From positions 434,001 to 498,000 of the forward strand of contig JAALGY010000041.1 in assembly GCA_032358165.1 (NCBI GenBank): DNA of 64,000 nt. Direction: 5' to 3'. The stretch comes from Diplosphaera chodatii (lineage: Eukaryota; Chlorophyta; Trebouxiophyceae; Prasiolales; Stichococcaceae). The position numbers were made by a program, and so were the translations under genes. Every line of letters starts with the position of its first letter. The first letter of the stretch is position 1. Under the pieces are notes generated by a model. The model was not told the origin of the DNA. It saw only the letters and a list, made by a program, of their open reading frames with translations, and did not search any database. This document shows positions 12,389-23,994 of this stretch, piece by piece.

Positions 12389-14124
12389 ATGGCGCCCACT
12401 CAGCGGCGCAGGCGAAGATCTGCTGCAACAAACGCAGCCAATGGCCGCAGCACACGCCCACGGCTGTCACCACCGAATCTTGGCACAGCCGCCAGTCTGG
12501 ATGATGGCGATGAGCTCGTTAGTCAAGCTGCGTCGTGTTGCGGTGATAATGCGGCTGCACCACTAGGATCTGCAATGGGCGCGATGACAACAGCAGCGGC
12601 AGCGGGAGCAGCGGCGGCGGCAAGTGACGGTGTGCCGATGGCGTCATCACAGGCAGCTGCACAGCGCCAAGGCTCGCAGCCGAATCGCGAACCTGATGAT
12701 CCACGGCCTGGCACCAGCACACGTACAAGCCTCCTGCGGTACATGCGAAGGAGCAGGTTACAGAGAGTGGTCTGCAGCTCGGCAGTGCATATACCAGCCC
12801 CTCAGCAGAGCAACGGTGGCGCCAGCAGCCATCAGCAGGGCGAGGCGTCTGATGGTGCGTCACCTTTGCAGCAGCCTGTTGGCGGCGCACACACAGCGGC
12901 ATCACAGCCTCTGGCAGTCCAGCTCAGCTCCCAGTCAGCACCCCATCCAGCTCGGCACAGGCAGTTGGGCACCCCTCCACCTCCTGGTGGCTTGCCGGCA
13001 GCAGCGCTGGACAGCTCCCAGCGCATGACTCACTCACCCACGGCAGCGCCACCGCCAGACACAGCATCGCCTGCTGCGGGGCCTGCCAACTACAGCTCTG
13101 GCGGGCATGCAGGCGTCTCTGCGACGCAGCCGTCCTCGTACCCGCTGCATCCACAGGAGGCAGCGTGCCCCGCTGCTGCAGCTGGCAACGGTGCAGCTGC
13201 CTGCGTCACTGCCTTTCTCCGCGCACGGTGGCAGCTAGCATTGCAGGCAGCACAGGCCCAGCAGGCCACTGCCGAGCCGGCGAATGCGCCAGATGAGGTG
13301 TGGCAATGCTCGCAGCCTACCAGTGTCTGACCGCCGCTCTCTGCTGAGTGTGTGCATCAAGTGGAAGCATCAGGATGCCAACAGGAACCCATGGTTGCAA
13401 GCCCAGGCAGTGGCAACAGAGGCTGCTGTTCTGCAGCAGGCAGAGGCGGCAGCTTCGGTGCAAGTGCATGTGGATGCGGCCACAGATCTGGATGCGGAAG
13501 CCACAGAAGCGCAGCTGCAGGACTTCCATGATGTGGGTTTATGTTATGCATGAATACAGCAGTTCCAGATGCCAGCAGCTTCGATCTTACTCCACAGTCT
13601 GATGTGCTTGTCAAGCTGCCTTTGCATGCTGCGGCCATCTCAAACTTGCTCATCCTGCAGTAGTTGGGGAGTCAACACCCCGTGCATGCCTGGCATTTGT
13701 TGCACTGCAGGCTGATGCTGAGGATGCAGCAGAGTGGGATGAGGCAGGGGAGGAAGCTGCAGCCGAAGCGGAGTGGGAGGCGGAGGCAGACAGGGCGGAG
13801 GCCCTGGAGGAGGACTGTGCGGATGCAGAGGAAGAGGATGCAGCAGATGCAGAGGAGGCGGCAGCTGCGGATGCCGCAGACAACATCATAACAGCAGCGG
13901 CAGCAGCAGGCGTGGCGGCGGATGCAGTGCCCGCAGCCGCGCGTTCGCCAGTCTATCGGGAGCGTTGGAACCCCTACTGGGAACCAGACCCGGAGGACAC
14001 CTGCGAGCACGGCCTCCCCATCGGCGACTGTCTTGCCTGCCGAAATGGCTACATCGACGGTCAGGACGCACGGCGCATGCCGCGGCCTCGACACTTCCCG
14101 TACCGTGGACACCTTCGCAGGTGA
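12389..14124 (+). CDS. Ala/Gln/acidic protein with a Cys/His-rich C-terminal motif, function unknown
   Basis: Three exons (12389-13297, 13407-13532, 13711-14124) join in phase 0 at GT-AG introns and give a 482-residue protein. The N-terminus is basic (MAPTQRRRRRSAATNAANG) and is followed by about 280 residues of Ala/Ser/Pro/Gln-rich, probably disordered sequence. Exon 2 and the start of exon 3 are an Ala/Glu/Asp-rich, helix-prone acidic stretch. The last ~60 residues differ in character: a Trp/Tyr/Pro-rich lead-in, then CEHGLPIGDCLACRNGY, whose Cys and His spacing (C-x-H, C-x2-C) could bind a metal. I do not recognise the family. The terminal TGA overlaps a possible GTGACA donor, so the gene could continue towards the RING gene at 14414. 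I prefer a stop because that gene's duplicate has no such upstream part. Confidence 0.6.
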
Positions 14125-14413
14125 CAGCGTGCTGACATGTGGTTATGGATGTCATGCTTGAGCACAAGCAAGCATTTGACATAGCGGAGTGGATATCTAA
14201 CAGCCTTGATTTCCCTTGCGGTGGGTCGCTCGCCATGCCATCATAGCAATCCCGAAAGTAGGCAGAGCTGATCGCCCGGCCACGAGGCGGATGAACCTAC
14301 AAATAAATCCGCTTTGCACACTCTCTTCACCTTGCTCGTGGTGGTCGTCAACACCTGGCCGCAGCTCCCTGACTGGCAGCTCCTGTACACGCAGTGTCAG
14401 GTCGGACATCCCC

Positions 14414-16438
14414 ATGTCGCCAACAGCATCACCCCGCACGCCCGATGCCGGAGCCGCTGCCGCGGCGCCGGCACCCGAGTCTGCTGCCACGGCAGCGGCG
14501 ACGGCGGCGGCTCGGCGAAGCGCGAATGCCGAGGAGGAGGCGATGCTGCGGGACCTGCAGTGCGCCGAGGCGGCGCCCTACCTGGCGCACCAGGTTTCAG
14601 AGCGCCTCCAGAACTCAGCGTCGAATGCACGGCTGCGGCGGGCAGGCATGGGCAGTATCTGCGCTTCTGCAAGCAGGAACCGTCAAGATGCAGGGGCGAC
14701 CCAGCCTCACACATCTCATTCGCCATTGCAACACATGCTCCGTCACAAAGTCAGAACCTTGTCCCGCCGCAGGAGGAGCGTGAAGAGAGGGAGTGGGCCA
14801 TACAGGCGGCGGAGCGCGCTGTCGAGCGTGACCCTGAGGCGGAGCGATTATATATGGAGGCTGCATACCGCAGGGATGCCGAGCTTTTGCGTGAGGCTGC
14901 ACGCTATATCGAGGTGCGCACCTGCCCTGTCAATGTGCAGCGGCCGGCAGGTAGGTTGCCGGGTTGCAAGGGCATCATGCTGGCTACAGCGTGGCACGAT
15001 GCCTGCTGCAGACACATGCGCTTACGTTGACGACACTCTACAGACTGACTCATGCTGGACTCTGTCAGTTTCCGAGGATCTCGTGTGCTGAGTCCACCTG
15101 CTGCTGGCTGCGGTGTTGAGCGATGTGGCTCTCTCGCTTTACTCATGTAGGATGGCCAAAGCAGGGCGCCGACGCATGCCGAGCTGGAGAGCCTGGAGGC
15201 GGCGGCGCTGACCGCCCAGCAGGCGCTGGCCCGGGGGCGGGGGCGCCGGATGCAGGAGGAATCCGCCGCAGCAGCGGCGCAGGCCGAAAAGGTGTCCAGG
15301 ATTTAGGGTTTGCAGGATTGTTATGTGGACAGCGTCGAGCGTGTCGGGCTGCTGCTGGCCATCGTCACGGCGGCACACGCTGCTGAGGCTTGCGGCCATG
15401 CGGTTGAGGAACTGCTGAGTGGAAATGGCTGGGCAGCGCATCAGCATGTGAATGTGCCCAGATTGCGCATCGGGGCAGTCGAGTGAAACGCCCTAGTTTG
15501 CAAATGTGCGAGCCACTGTGAACAAAATAACTGTGGTGCATGGAGGCTGGAGCTTGCCAATTGGCACACAGTGCCACTGTCCATGGAGAGGAAGATGTGA
15601 GTCCCTATTATGAACTTGTGCCCCGAGTGACGGTGTCCTGCGGGCTGCAGGTACAGACACTTACGCAGCAGCTCGCTGATGCGCGGTCTGACGTGGCGGC
15701 CGCCAGATACAACCGCGACTGCGCAGTCTTGATCAGGCAGCGGTCAGAAGAGCAAGCTGCGCAGCTGCGCCAGGACTACAGGTGAGCTGTGTCGCGCACG
15801 CATTGTGCTGCGGCGAGCTTGTCGCGACCTACTGCTTTCATGCTCAGCCAGCTGCAGCCTCTGCAGTCATGCTGTTCAGGGTGGGCTTCCCATGCCAATG
15901 GCATGCCGACATCTCATGCAACTTGATAGTCGAACTTGACATCAGCTGACATCGGCCACTGCTGTGTATCACTAAGCAGCCAGCAGAGAACTGACTGGTG
16001 GCTGCCCTGATGTCAACAAATGCTCTGTGCTGTGCAGCAAGCTGGAGGGGATGTTGGCAGAGGCGGAGAGGCGGGAGCAGGAGGCCAACTGTGCAGTGTG
16101 CTACTCCGCAGCCCGCGATGCCTCCCTGCTGCCCTGCATGCACCGGTGGGACGCACGCAAACCCGCAGCCACAACGTTCAAGGACCACTGTACTGCCGTG
16201 CCCCATGTATGGCTCCTAGGCTGCAGCCTGCGCTGCATTTCTTATCAGGCCCCTGGGCACCTGGCACCTCAGATCAGGCTCTGTTGCACGCCATCTACAC
16301 TACACCTCACTTCACAATCTGTGTGCCTGCAGGTTTTGCTATGCGTGTGTCAAGCAAACGATGGCCGCGGCGCATAGTGAGGGGGCACGCTGCCCAATGT
16401 GCCGCACCCTCATCCGCAGTGTGCTGCAGGACATATAG
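14414..16438 (+). CDS. Coiled-coil RING-finger protein, copy 1 of a tandem pair
   Basis: Probably an E3 ubiquitin ligase. Six exons splice cleanly: 14414-14593, 14773-14913, 15151-15291, 15651-15781, 16038-16145 and 16333-16438, giving 268 residues. Residues ~25-190 are Ala/Glu/Arg/Gln-rich and heptad-like (for example LTQQLADARSDVAAARYNRD), indicating coiled coils. The C-terminus is a C3HC4 RING: CAVC, then LLPCMHR spliced to FCYACVKQTM, then CPMC, with spacing C-x2-C-x11-C-x-H-x2-C-x2-C-x13-C-x2-C. All eight zinc ligands are present. An intron falls between the CMHR and FCYAC halves of the RING. The protein ends RTLIRSVLQDI. No transmembrane segment was seen. RING identity is from the sequence; ligase activity is inferred from the family. 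Confidence 0.85.
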
Positions 16439-17032
16439 GACCCATCATGTTGAGGATAGGGGATCAGGATGGACGTGTAGAGTCGCAGACAGGTCAAATG
16501 TGCGTCAGCTGGAGTCTACCTCTTGAGCGGCATGGCACCTTGAGCGGCATGGCAGGATAGACAGATCAGCTAGGTGATTTGTTATTTGTGATGTAGGGCT
16601 TGCTGTATGTGCTGCAGAGCTGCACAGCAGATCAGCAGGCGCTCATGGCCATGACACCATTTCTCGCAGCTGGTAGGGCGTGGTAAAACTGGTGACGCTG
16701 CCATCAAGCATTGGCTTGTCATGCGCAGCAGCTACACTCACGCCATGATGTTGATGTGTGCTGCTGCCTGAGCACGCCCACTGGTGCTTAGTGGAGGTAT
16801 ATTGAACACCCTTCCGTGGCAGTCAGTGAAAGAACCGGCGGAACTCCCGGCGGTACTAAGACCCATCCAGTCAGCAGGCAATAGGGCAATAGGGGGAGCT
16901 GCGCTGAACGCGTTCACATACACAATGATGATAGCCAACGGATAAATTGCAGTACGACCGTTGTCGTTCCTGAGTATTCACTGCAGCTCCCTTGCATGCA
17001 CGCCCAGTCCCATTCTTCCTCCATCGCAGCCT
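16439..17032. other. Spacer between the tandem RING genes
   Basis: About 600 bases with no supportable gene. It should hold the 3' end of copy 1 and the promoter of copy 2. A short direct repeat (TTGAGCGGCATGGCA-like, about 16523-16555) and a repeated GCAATAGG near 16878-16895 are the only structures seen. Confidence 0.4.
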
Positions 17033-17246
17033 ATGGCCTCGCCCTGCACGCCGGAGAAGCAAATCACCGCCACCGTGGCGGCTGCGTCTGCTGATATGGC
17101 AGCAAGCATCGCGGCAGCTCGGCAGATCGCAAACTTCGAAGAGGAGGCGCTGTTGTGGAACCTGCAAACTGCCGAAGCGGCGCGCCACCTGGCACAGCAG
17201 GTTGCAGCATGTCTGTGACTTGGATAGATAAGCACACCCACAAGCC

Positions 17247-17283
<37 letters not shown>

Positions 17284-19189
17284 TACTATATATATATTGC
17301 TGTTGCATGCAGGTAGTTAGTTCTGCAGGCTGAGCGTGATACTGCTCGGCGCATGGCGCCGTCAGGGCACATGTTGCGTCCAGGGGCTGCATGCAATTCA
17401 CCTGCCTGAGAGCCAACTTGCCAGGCTGCATGCTGTGCTTGGTGGTACAACCTGAGCTTATGGGATGGTGTAACTGTAACAAGTAGCTATACCATTACTT
17501 CTACGCTTTGTATGCTGCTTTATGCTGTGCCTCGTGCGTCTCTACAACCTGCAGGGCGAGCATGAGGAGGGGGAGGGGGCAGTGCGGGCGGCAGAGTGCG
17601 CCGCCGAGCGCGACGCTGATGAGGACCTCATCACACTGGAGGCCGTGCACTACAGGGAGGCCGCGCTCCTGCGCCATGCGGCTTGCATCGTTGAGGTGCA
17701 ATCCTGTGCTGCCAAAAACGGTGGACAGCAGGCTGTGGTTTGCATGGGTGTGATGCTGGCTAGGGTGCTGCATGACCCCTTGCTGCAACAATATTTAAGG
17801 CAGGCGCATGTTTCCTGCTGCAGGGTAAGTGGGTGTTGAGCTTGTGAAGCGACTGAGACGCTTGCTTGCCCTGCTGCATTCCAGCTGAATGACTTTGCCA
17901 TGGGGCCGACTGGCACTGCAGGGTGGCTGCGGAGCACCAACGCATGCCGAGCTGGAGTGCCTGACGGCGGCGGCATTGACCGCCCAGCAGGCGCTGACCC
18001 GGGGCCGGGCGGATCGGGCGCGGGAGGACGACGCCGCAGCAGCAGCGGCGCAGACTGCAGAGGTCTGGGGTTAGGGCCCATTTCTGCGTCATGTAGATCG
18101 CGAAAATGGGCGTGTGTTTCAACACTGTGTCACAATGGCACATGGGTCTGGGGCAAATCTTTCCAGGCAGGAGTATGTGCGGATACTGAGCACTGGGTGC
18201 CATTGAGGCACGACCCGGTGTACATGGTGCAAGCCCATCCGGGCCAGGCTGCTTTTGTTGCATGTTGCCTGAAGTCTGCAAATCGGCGTCACAGATCAGA
18301 CCTCTCTGTTCAAGCGCTGTTGCATCTCACAAGTTACCTGTGACCTAAGTGACAGTGTCCTGGGCACTTCAGGTGGCAACCCTGAAGCAGCAGCTCTCAG
18401 ATGCGCAATCAGCTGCGCGGACTGCTCAGTTGGCTTGCAAATTCAACACCTCGCTCAGGCTGCGCGCACAAAAGCAGTTGCAGAAGCTGCGCCATGACTA
18501 CGGGTGAGCATGGATGCCATATTGTGCAGCACATCGGCAAGAGCATCCTGCCTTTCGGTCTCAGGCAACTGCAGTCTCTGCAGCTCATCACTTGATGTCA
18601 CAAACCTGGGGTGGGCATGCAGCTGGGTTCCCTCCTTCACTCCAGCATGCCTACATCCCATGCGATCACTCCAGTCGGCGCCTTGACAACACCTCAAATT
18701 GGCGGTCAAACTGCTAGCCTGTGTCAACTGCCAGATGGCACAGGACCAATTGCTGGCTGCCCTGGTGTGCTTAAACCCGATGCCACCTTGATGTCATCGC
18801 TTGCACCCTGCAGCGAGCTGGAGGGGAGATTGGCGGAGGCGCAGAGGCGCGAGCAGGACGCCAGCTGCGGGGTGTGCTACGCCGCCGCCCGCAACGCCTC
18901 CCTGCTGCCCTGCATGCACCGGTGAGACGGAGGCAAACAGCCCGCTGCACTCTCACTGCAATGTGCACAGCATTTGTCTGCTGGCCAATTCTCACAAGCT
19001 ACTTGGTGCCTTGCAGAAGCTCAAACACACAGGCTCTGTCGCTCGTGGTCCCTCTGAGCTCAGCTCATACCATGCAATTGCAGGTTCTGCTACACGTGCA
19101 TCCGGCAGACAATGGCGGTGGCGCAAGATGATGGCGCCCACTGCCCGCTGTGCCGCACCCTCATTCGCAGCGTGCTACATGACATCTAG
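17033..19189 (+). CDS. Coiled-coil RING-finger protein, copy 2 of a tandem pair
   Basis: A paralogue of the gene at 14414. Exons 17033-17200, 17555-17695, 17922-18062, 18373-18503, 18814-18921 and 19084-19189 encode 264 residues. Exons 2-6 have exactly the same lengths and phases as in copy 1 (141, 141, 131, 108 and 106 bases); only exon 1 differs, by 12 bases. The RING is intact: CGVC, LLPCMHR spliced to FCYTCIRQTM, then CPLC, ending RTLIRSVLHDI. Coiled-coil segments match copy 1 closely in exon 3 (THAELE, ALTAQQAL) and exon 5 (ELEGRLAEAQRREQ) and less so in exons 2 and 4. Intron sequences look unrelated, so the duplication is not recent. It is probably an E3 ligase. Confidence 0.85.
17249..17298. 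repeat. (TA)n microsatellite in intron 1 of RING copy 2
   Basis: A nearly pure TA run of about 30 bases (17251-17280), then an interrupted TATAC/TATATATA tail. It lies entirely inside the first intron and has no counterpart in copy 1. Confidence 0.9.
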
Positions 19190-19657
19190 CGGAGGTGCAG
19201 ATGCGGCAAACGTCTCTGTAACGATGCAACTCAAATGGTGTAACTGCCTTTCGATGTAATTGCCTTTCGAGCAGCATGGCAGGACGCAGCAGGGTTTCGA
19301 AACTCGGTGCATGTAGCTAGATGATCAGGAGGTGTGTGATCTGCGGGTGCTTCACAGTGTAATAGCAGGCGCCATGCACCTTGTGCTTTAAGCCCAGCGC
19401 CAAGACGTTATGTTGCTGATGCATTCCACAGCATATCTGCAGCATATTGCTGAGCACTCAGCTGCAGTCACGCTTCATTGCATGCAACACATGCGTGTGT
19501 TCAAGTACACATGCATGCACTTCTCTGGCTGTTTGAGTTTGCTGGACTGCCTGCTGCCAGCATTGAATACCCATGCAAATACTGGGTTTCCGCTGTGACG
19601 TACTGTTCCGTTCCAGAGACTCATATGCCCCATTACAGCTGGCATAGAAGTGCTCGG
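19190..19657. other. Convergent intergenic region after RING copy 2
   Basis: About 470 bases between two convergent stops. TGTAA occurs at 19217-19221 and again near 19255, within 70 bases of the RING stop, and could be poly(A) signals. No coding frame is supported. Confidence 0.4.
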
Positions 19658-22600
19658 CTACTGCTGTGACAACTCCGCATCCGCCAGGCAGGCGAACTCG
19701 GAGGCGCTGGCGAGTGCAGCGAACAGCTCAGACGCTGGATCCGATTGGCTGTCGTCCCCGGGCGCCTCCGCCGCCGCCCCTGACGCTGCTCTGCCGCCAA
19801 GCGCAGGGCTGGCCTCCATCTCAGATGCCACAAATGCCTGCGCTGCCGCTCCACAATGGAGCGGCTCCAGTCCAGTGGCATAGGCACACGGCAGCTCAGA
19901 TGGCACAGCTGTGTGCAGTGACACTGGTGGTGGCAAAGCTGTCACATCTGCCGGTGCTGCTGCATCCGGTGTGGCCTTGCTGCTGTTGCTGTTGCCATGT
20001 CTCGGTCCACCTGCCACGTCCAGAGCTGTTGGCTGTGGTGCTGCTTTGCGCAGCTGCAGTGCCGCCGCCGCAACAGCGCTGCAAGACAGCCTGCCATCCT
20101 GGATCAGACTGCTGCCGCTCGCTGACCGCAGTGTGGCAGCTGTGACCGACGGCTTGCTGCCGGCTGAGCCTGCTGACGAGCGGCAGGTCGGCAGTCTCGG
20201 CATAGCATCGCCTGCGGCGTTGCTGCCTCCGCCGGATGCAGGACACTGTGACATTGGCGGCAAGCAGGTCAAGAGTGGTTCCAGCGCAACCCGCGGCGCT
20301 GGCGCTGTGATGGGTGCGGCCCTGCCGCTGCTGTTGCCGCCGGATGCACGACCACCCACGGCCTGCGGCTCTGATGGCGCTGGTGCTGCAGCATCCTGGT
20401 GCAGGTTTGCCAGCAGTGCTGCCACTGCTGGGCCTGGCAGCGGGGGCGGCGTGTGGAGTGTGTCAGCAACAGGGCCGATGGCAGCTGTCGCAGCAGTAGC
20501 CTGCAGCATGGTATCAGCTTGCGCGAGCTATGTGATGACTCATTCGGCATCACAGAGACGTAAACACCGTGTCACATGTATAAGGCTTGCACGGCTGAGC
20601 CTCTGCTGTGCCCAGCAGACTGTGCACGTTCGGCCATTTGTCAAAGATAAATTGCAGGCCAGCCTGCAAAGTGTGGCACACACCTGAAGCCGGTTGCTGC
20701 AGGCCTCCTGCAAAGGTGGCGGCAGTGGCAGCTGCTGCAGCGGTTGTGTGAGCTGCGCTGCATGCGGCTCGTGATGCAAGGCAGCAGACAGCTGCCCGCC
20801 AGAGGCTCGGGCCACTGCAACAGCGACCAGCTGGTGATTCGATTGATGGTGATTCGATGATGTTGTGGGAGGACTGTGATACATGCACCAGCTACACAAG
20901 CCCTACGGGAGAACCATCAACCAATTAATTTGTCATCACCTGCTGCCAGGAAGGACCTGTTTGCTGCACTTGTGTTCACGAATGGCACAGGGATCTGCTC
21001 CATCAGATTGGTGTGGGATGGAGACACAATTGCTGGCTGAGCTGCTGGCCGCTGCTGCTGTGCCTGCAGCTGACACGACACCATTTACATATGCAATCAA
21101 GGCACAGCAGTTTTGTATTCACAGCATAGCTTCACCTCCCGCTCCAGGCAGTGCCTCATGTTACTGGCGTGTGCTACGTGATGAATCATGCAGTCATGCC
21201 TGGGTGAGCCACGCGGGCGGTGGCGGCAAAGGGGCCATGTGCTGAGCAGCCGGGTCTGGTGCGGTGGCCGGTGGGCGCCTCGCCGAGCGCCCCCGCTTGT
21301 GCTGCCACTGCGGCAGCGCTGCCGCCTGAGGCCTTGCTGCAGACCCTGGCTGCTGCTGCCGCCACTGCAGCTGTGACGGCTGCGAACAACTGTGCCGCGG
21401 TTTGCTGGCGAGTGCTGATGCATTCTCATGTGCATCTGCACTGACCTTGCCAGGACCCACTGGGCTCCTCACGTCTCCACCACCGGTCTTCCCAGGCCGC
21501 CGAGGGTGCCGGCAGGCCAGCTGCGGCCGCGGGGGCGAGTCGATGAGGCGCTGCGGCTGGCGCCGCTGCCGTTTTGCCGACTGTGCGGCCGCGGCGCCGC
21601 GGGTGACTGCAGGGCTCTGCTGCTGCTGGCTCCCGCTGGCACGCTTTCTGGTGCTGCCTCTCTTCGTGCCCGCAGGGCTGCCTGCAACCTCTGCCCTGGC
21701 AGGTGTTTGTGTCAGCACCGCTGCAGTGGACCGGCGTGTCTCGATCCTCCTGCGCTTGGCAGGCGGCTCTTCTGCGGGTGCAGCTTGCTGCTGCGCAGAA
21801 GCTGCTTGTGCTGGTGTGCCCGCCTGAACATCTCTGGATGGTGGTTGCTCAGCTGCCTGAGCTGCGACTCCCAGACCAGTCGGCGGCAAAGACAGAGGCA
21901 CGGCAGCAGCCAGGGCTGATGATGGACTCGGTGGCTTTTCAGCTACCAGCGCAGGCATCTGTGCCGGCAATGCTGCTGCTGGGCACTGTTGGGGTGCTGC
22001 CGGTCCCGGGCTGCTTCCTGCTGCCGCCAACACGACTTCAAGTGCAGGGCGGTGGGCGAGCCACGGCGGCGGGGGCGGCGAGGGCGGGCGGCCCTGTAGT
22101 GGAACGTGTGGCTGGTGCTGCTGTGCCAGCGGCTGTGCAGGATTGAAGGGCAGGCGCCGGCGTGCGCTGGGCCGGCGGGGCGAGTTGGTGATGTCCTGCA
22201 GCGTGGGCAACGTTGGTGACGGCGGCAGCAGTGCTGACGGCGGCGGCACAACCTCCGGCAGTGGCACGTCCCGGTGTCCTGCAGCAGCTCCTTGTGCTTC
22301 TTGCAGAGGCAGCGCTGCCGCGACTGGCTGTAAGGCGGCAGCTGCGGTTGCTACAGCAGGCGCAGGCTCCGGGCTTGCAGGCGGCGGCCGTTGCGAGGCT
22401 GCTGACATGTCGACCTGAGGCGCAGCTGGTGGTGCCTGAGGGTGCACTGCAGCGACTGCTGCTGATGACTTCACACCACCGCTGCCGGACGACAGGCCAG
22501 CTGCAAGATCTCCTGAGATGACAGGCTGCGTCGCAGCCGGTGGGGTGGACTGCTCAGTCGGGCGCATGGTAGCTGCTTCTGGTGGTGGCGTCTGCTGCAC

Positions 22601-23648
22601 TGTGGAACTCGCCAGCGGCTGGGTTTCCGCAGTCACTGCTGCCTTCGACGCCGCTGCTGAGGTGGCAGGAACCAGTGCCTCTGGCTGCATAGCCTGCGCA
22701 GCGGCTGAGCTTGGAGCTGGGTGTACAGCAGCAGCTGCTGCCCTCTTAATCATGGGACTCTCCGCATCCTCTGTGGTTTCCAAGGAAATTTGAGCAGTCG
22801 CTGCCAGCTCCTCAGATGCAGATGGCATGAGTGCAGCAGTATCACGAGAAGGCGCAGCGGTCAGCTGGATGTCTGATGCTGCGCTGACTGCCGGGGCTGT
22901 GACTGCCATGTCCACTGCAGCTGCTGGCGGCAATGCCTCCGGCGCAGCCGAGCTCGGCGCAGGTGCTGCTGCTGCAGGGTAGGCTGCTTGGCCTGCCTCA
23001 GCTGGCAGCTGACAAGGCGTGCTAGATGCTGCTGCCATCTCCTGCATTTGCCGTGTCAGCGTGTGCAGTTGTGTGTCACGCTCTGCCAAAACCTGCTGCA
23101 GTCTGGCCGTGTGTGCCTTGAGCTCTGCATTTTCTGCCTGCAGCCTGCAGCAGCAGAGATTACAGCCAGTCAGCAATGAATTCGACAGTGTACATGAGGA
23201 TATTGCTATAGGACCATCAGTGGCCAGCAGTGAGTATGTAGCTCTCTAGTTGCGCTCCGCACAGTGACAGCATTGACGATGGTATTGTGACACCAATCTT
23301 GTCACAACCTTGCACTGTCCACTGCAGTGCACTTGCTCACCTCTGCATAGCCACTTGCTGCTCGGAGGCGGCAGCGGCGCTGCGCCCTGCCTCGCCGGCG
23401 CTGCCGCCACCCCTGAAGAAAGTGGCGATCGCACCTGCAAAAGGTACCAAGATTAGAGTGCATATGAGCGTAGAAAGGTGGCACAACACGGGCATGAGCC
23501 TTCCACGGACATTGTGAGCAAGCCATGGAGCTGAGTGCAGGTCATCACACAGTGACTGTTGGTCACAAACCTGCCAGGGCACTGGAGATCTTGTAGTCCA
23601 GCTGCATCGTCGCCACAGCCCGCTGCTGCTGCGTCAGGCCAGCAAACC
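19658..23648 (-). CDS. Large disordered protein with an N-terminal coiled coil and basic nuclear-type motifs
   Basis: From the 5' side the exons are about 23577-23648 (with MQLDYKISSALA), about 23340-23435 (AIATFFRGGG, ending AAASEQQVAMQR), 21194-about 23150, about 20694-20835 and 19658-about 20510. The long exon opens with a heptad-patterned coiled coil (LQAENAELKAHTARLQQVLA and about 20 more residues). It continues for over 550 residues as Ala/Pro/Ser/Gln-rich, low-complexity sequence. Basic clusters PPAKRRRIETRRS, AKRQRRQPQR and NSPRRPSARRRLPF suggest a nuclear protein, and the last also resembles a proline-directed kinase site. The final exon ends ADAELSQQ. No enzymatic domain is visible. 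It may be the 3' part of the PHD-GNAT gene on its right, since no clear start separates them. A shugoshin-like chromatin protein is a weak alternative. Confidence 0.55.
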
Positions 23649-23994
23649 CTACACAACAAATGAGAATGTGTGCTGGACCCAGAGCATCTGAAGTTAAGCA
23701 TCTGAACCCTTGCCTTGACAGTGTGCTATACTAGAGCACATGCAGACTTGGCTGTTCGCCATGCTGTATCCGGCACCTGGCAGCCTTGCTGGCTGCGGAC
23801 TCCCGACTGCATCTGCAGCCGCTGCGTTGGGCTGCTTCCTGCGGCGTGCGTGCCTGGTGGCATTGCCTGCATGTTTGCACGAATAGGGTATATCGTGCAC
23901 AGCTGTGAGGCGCACATGGTGCAACAGTCGGCACATCTTGCCACAGCCCTTTCAGCACGTGTGTCAGCACGGTGTGCATGCTCTGATTGCACAC

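Noticed and set aside
17249..17298. AT-rich origin or promoter element
   Set aside because: It is a simple TA microsatellite inside an intron of a well-supported gene.
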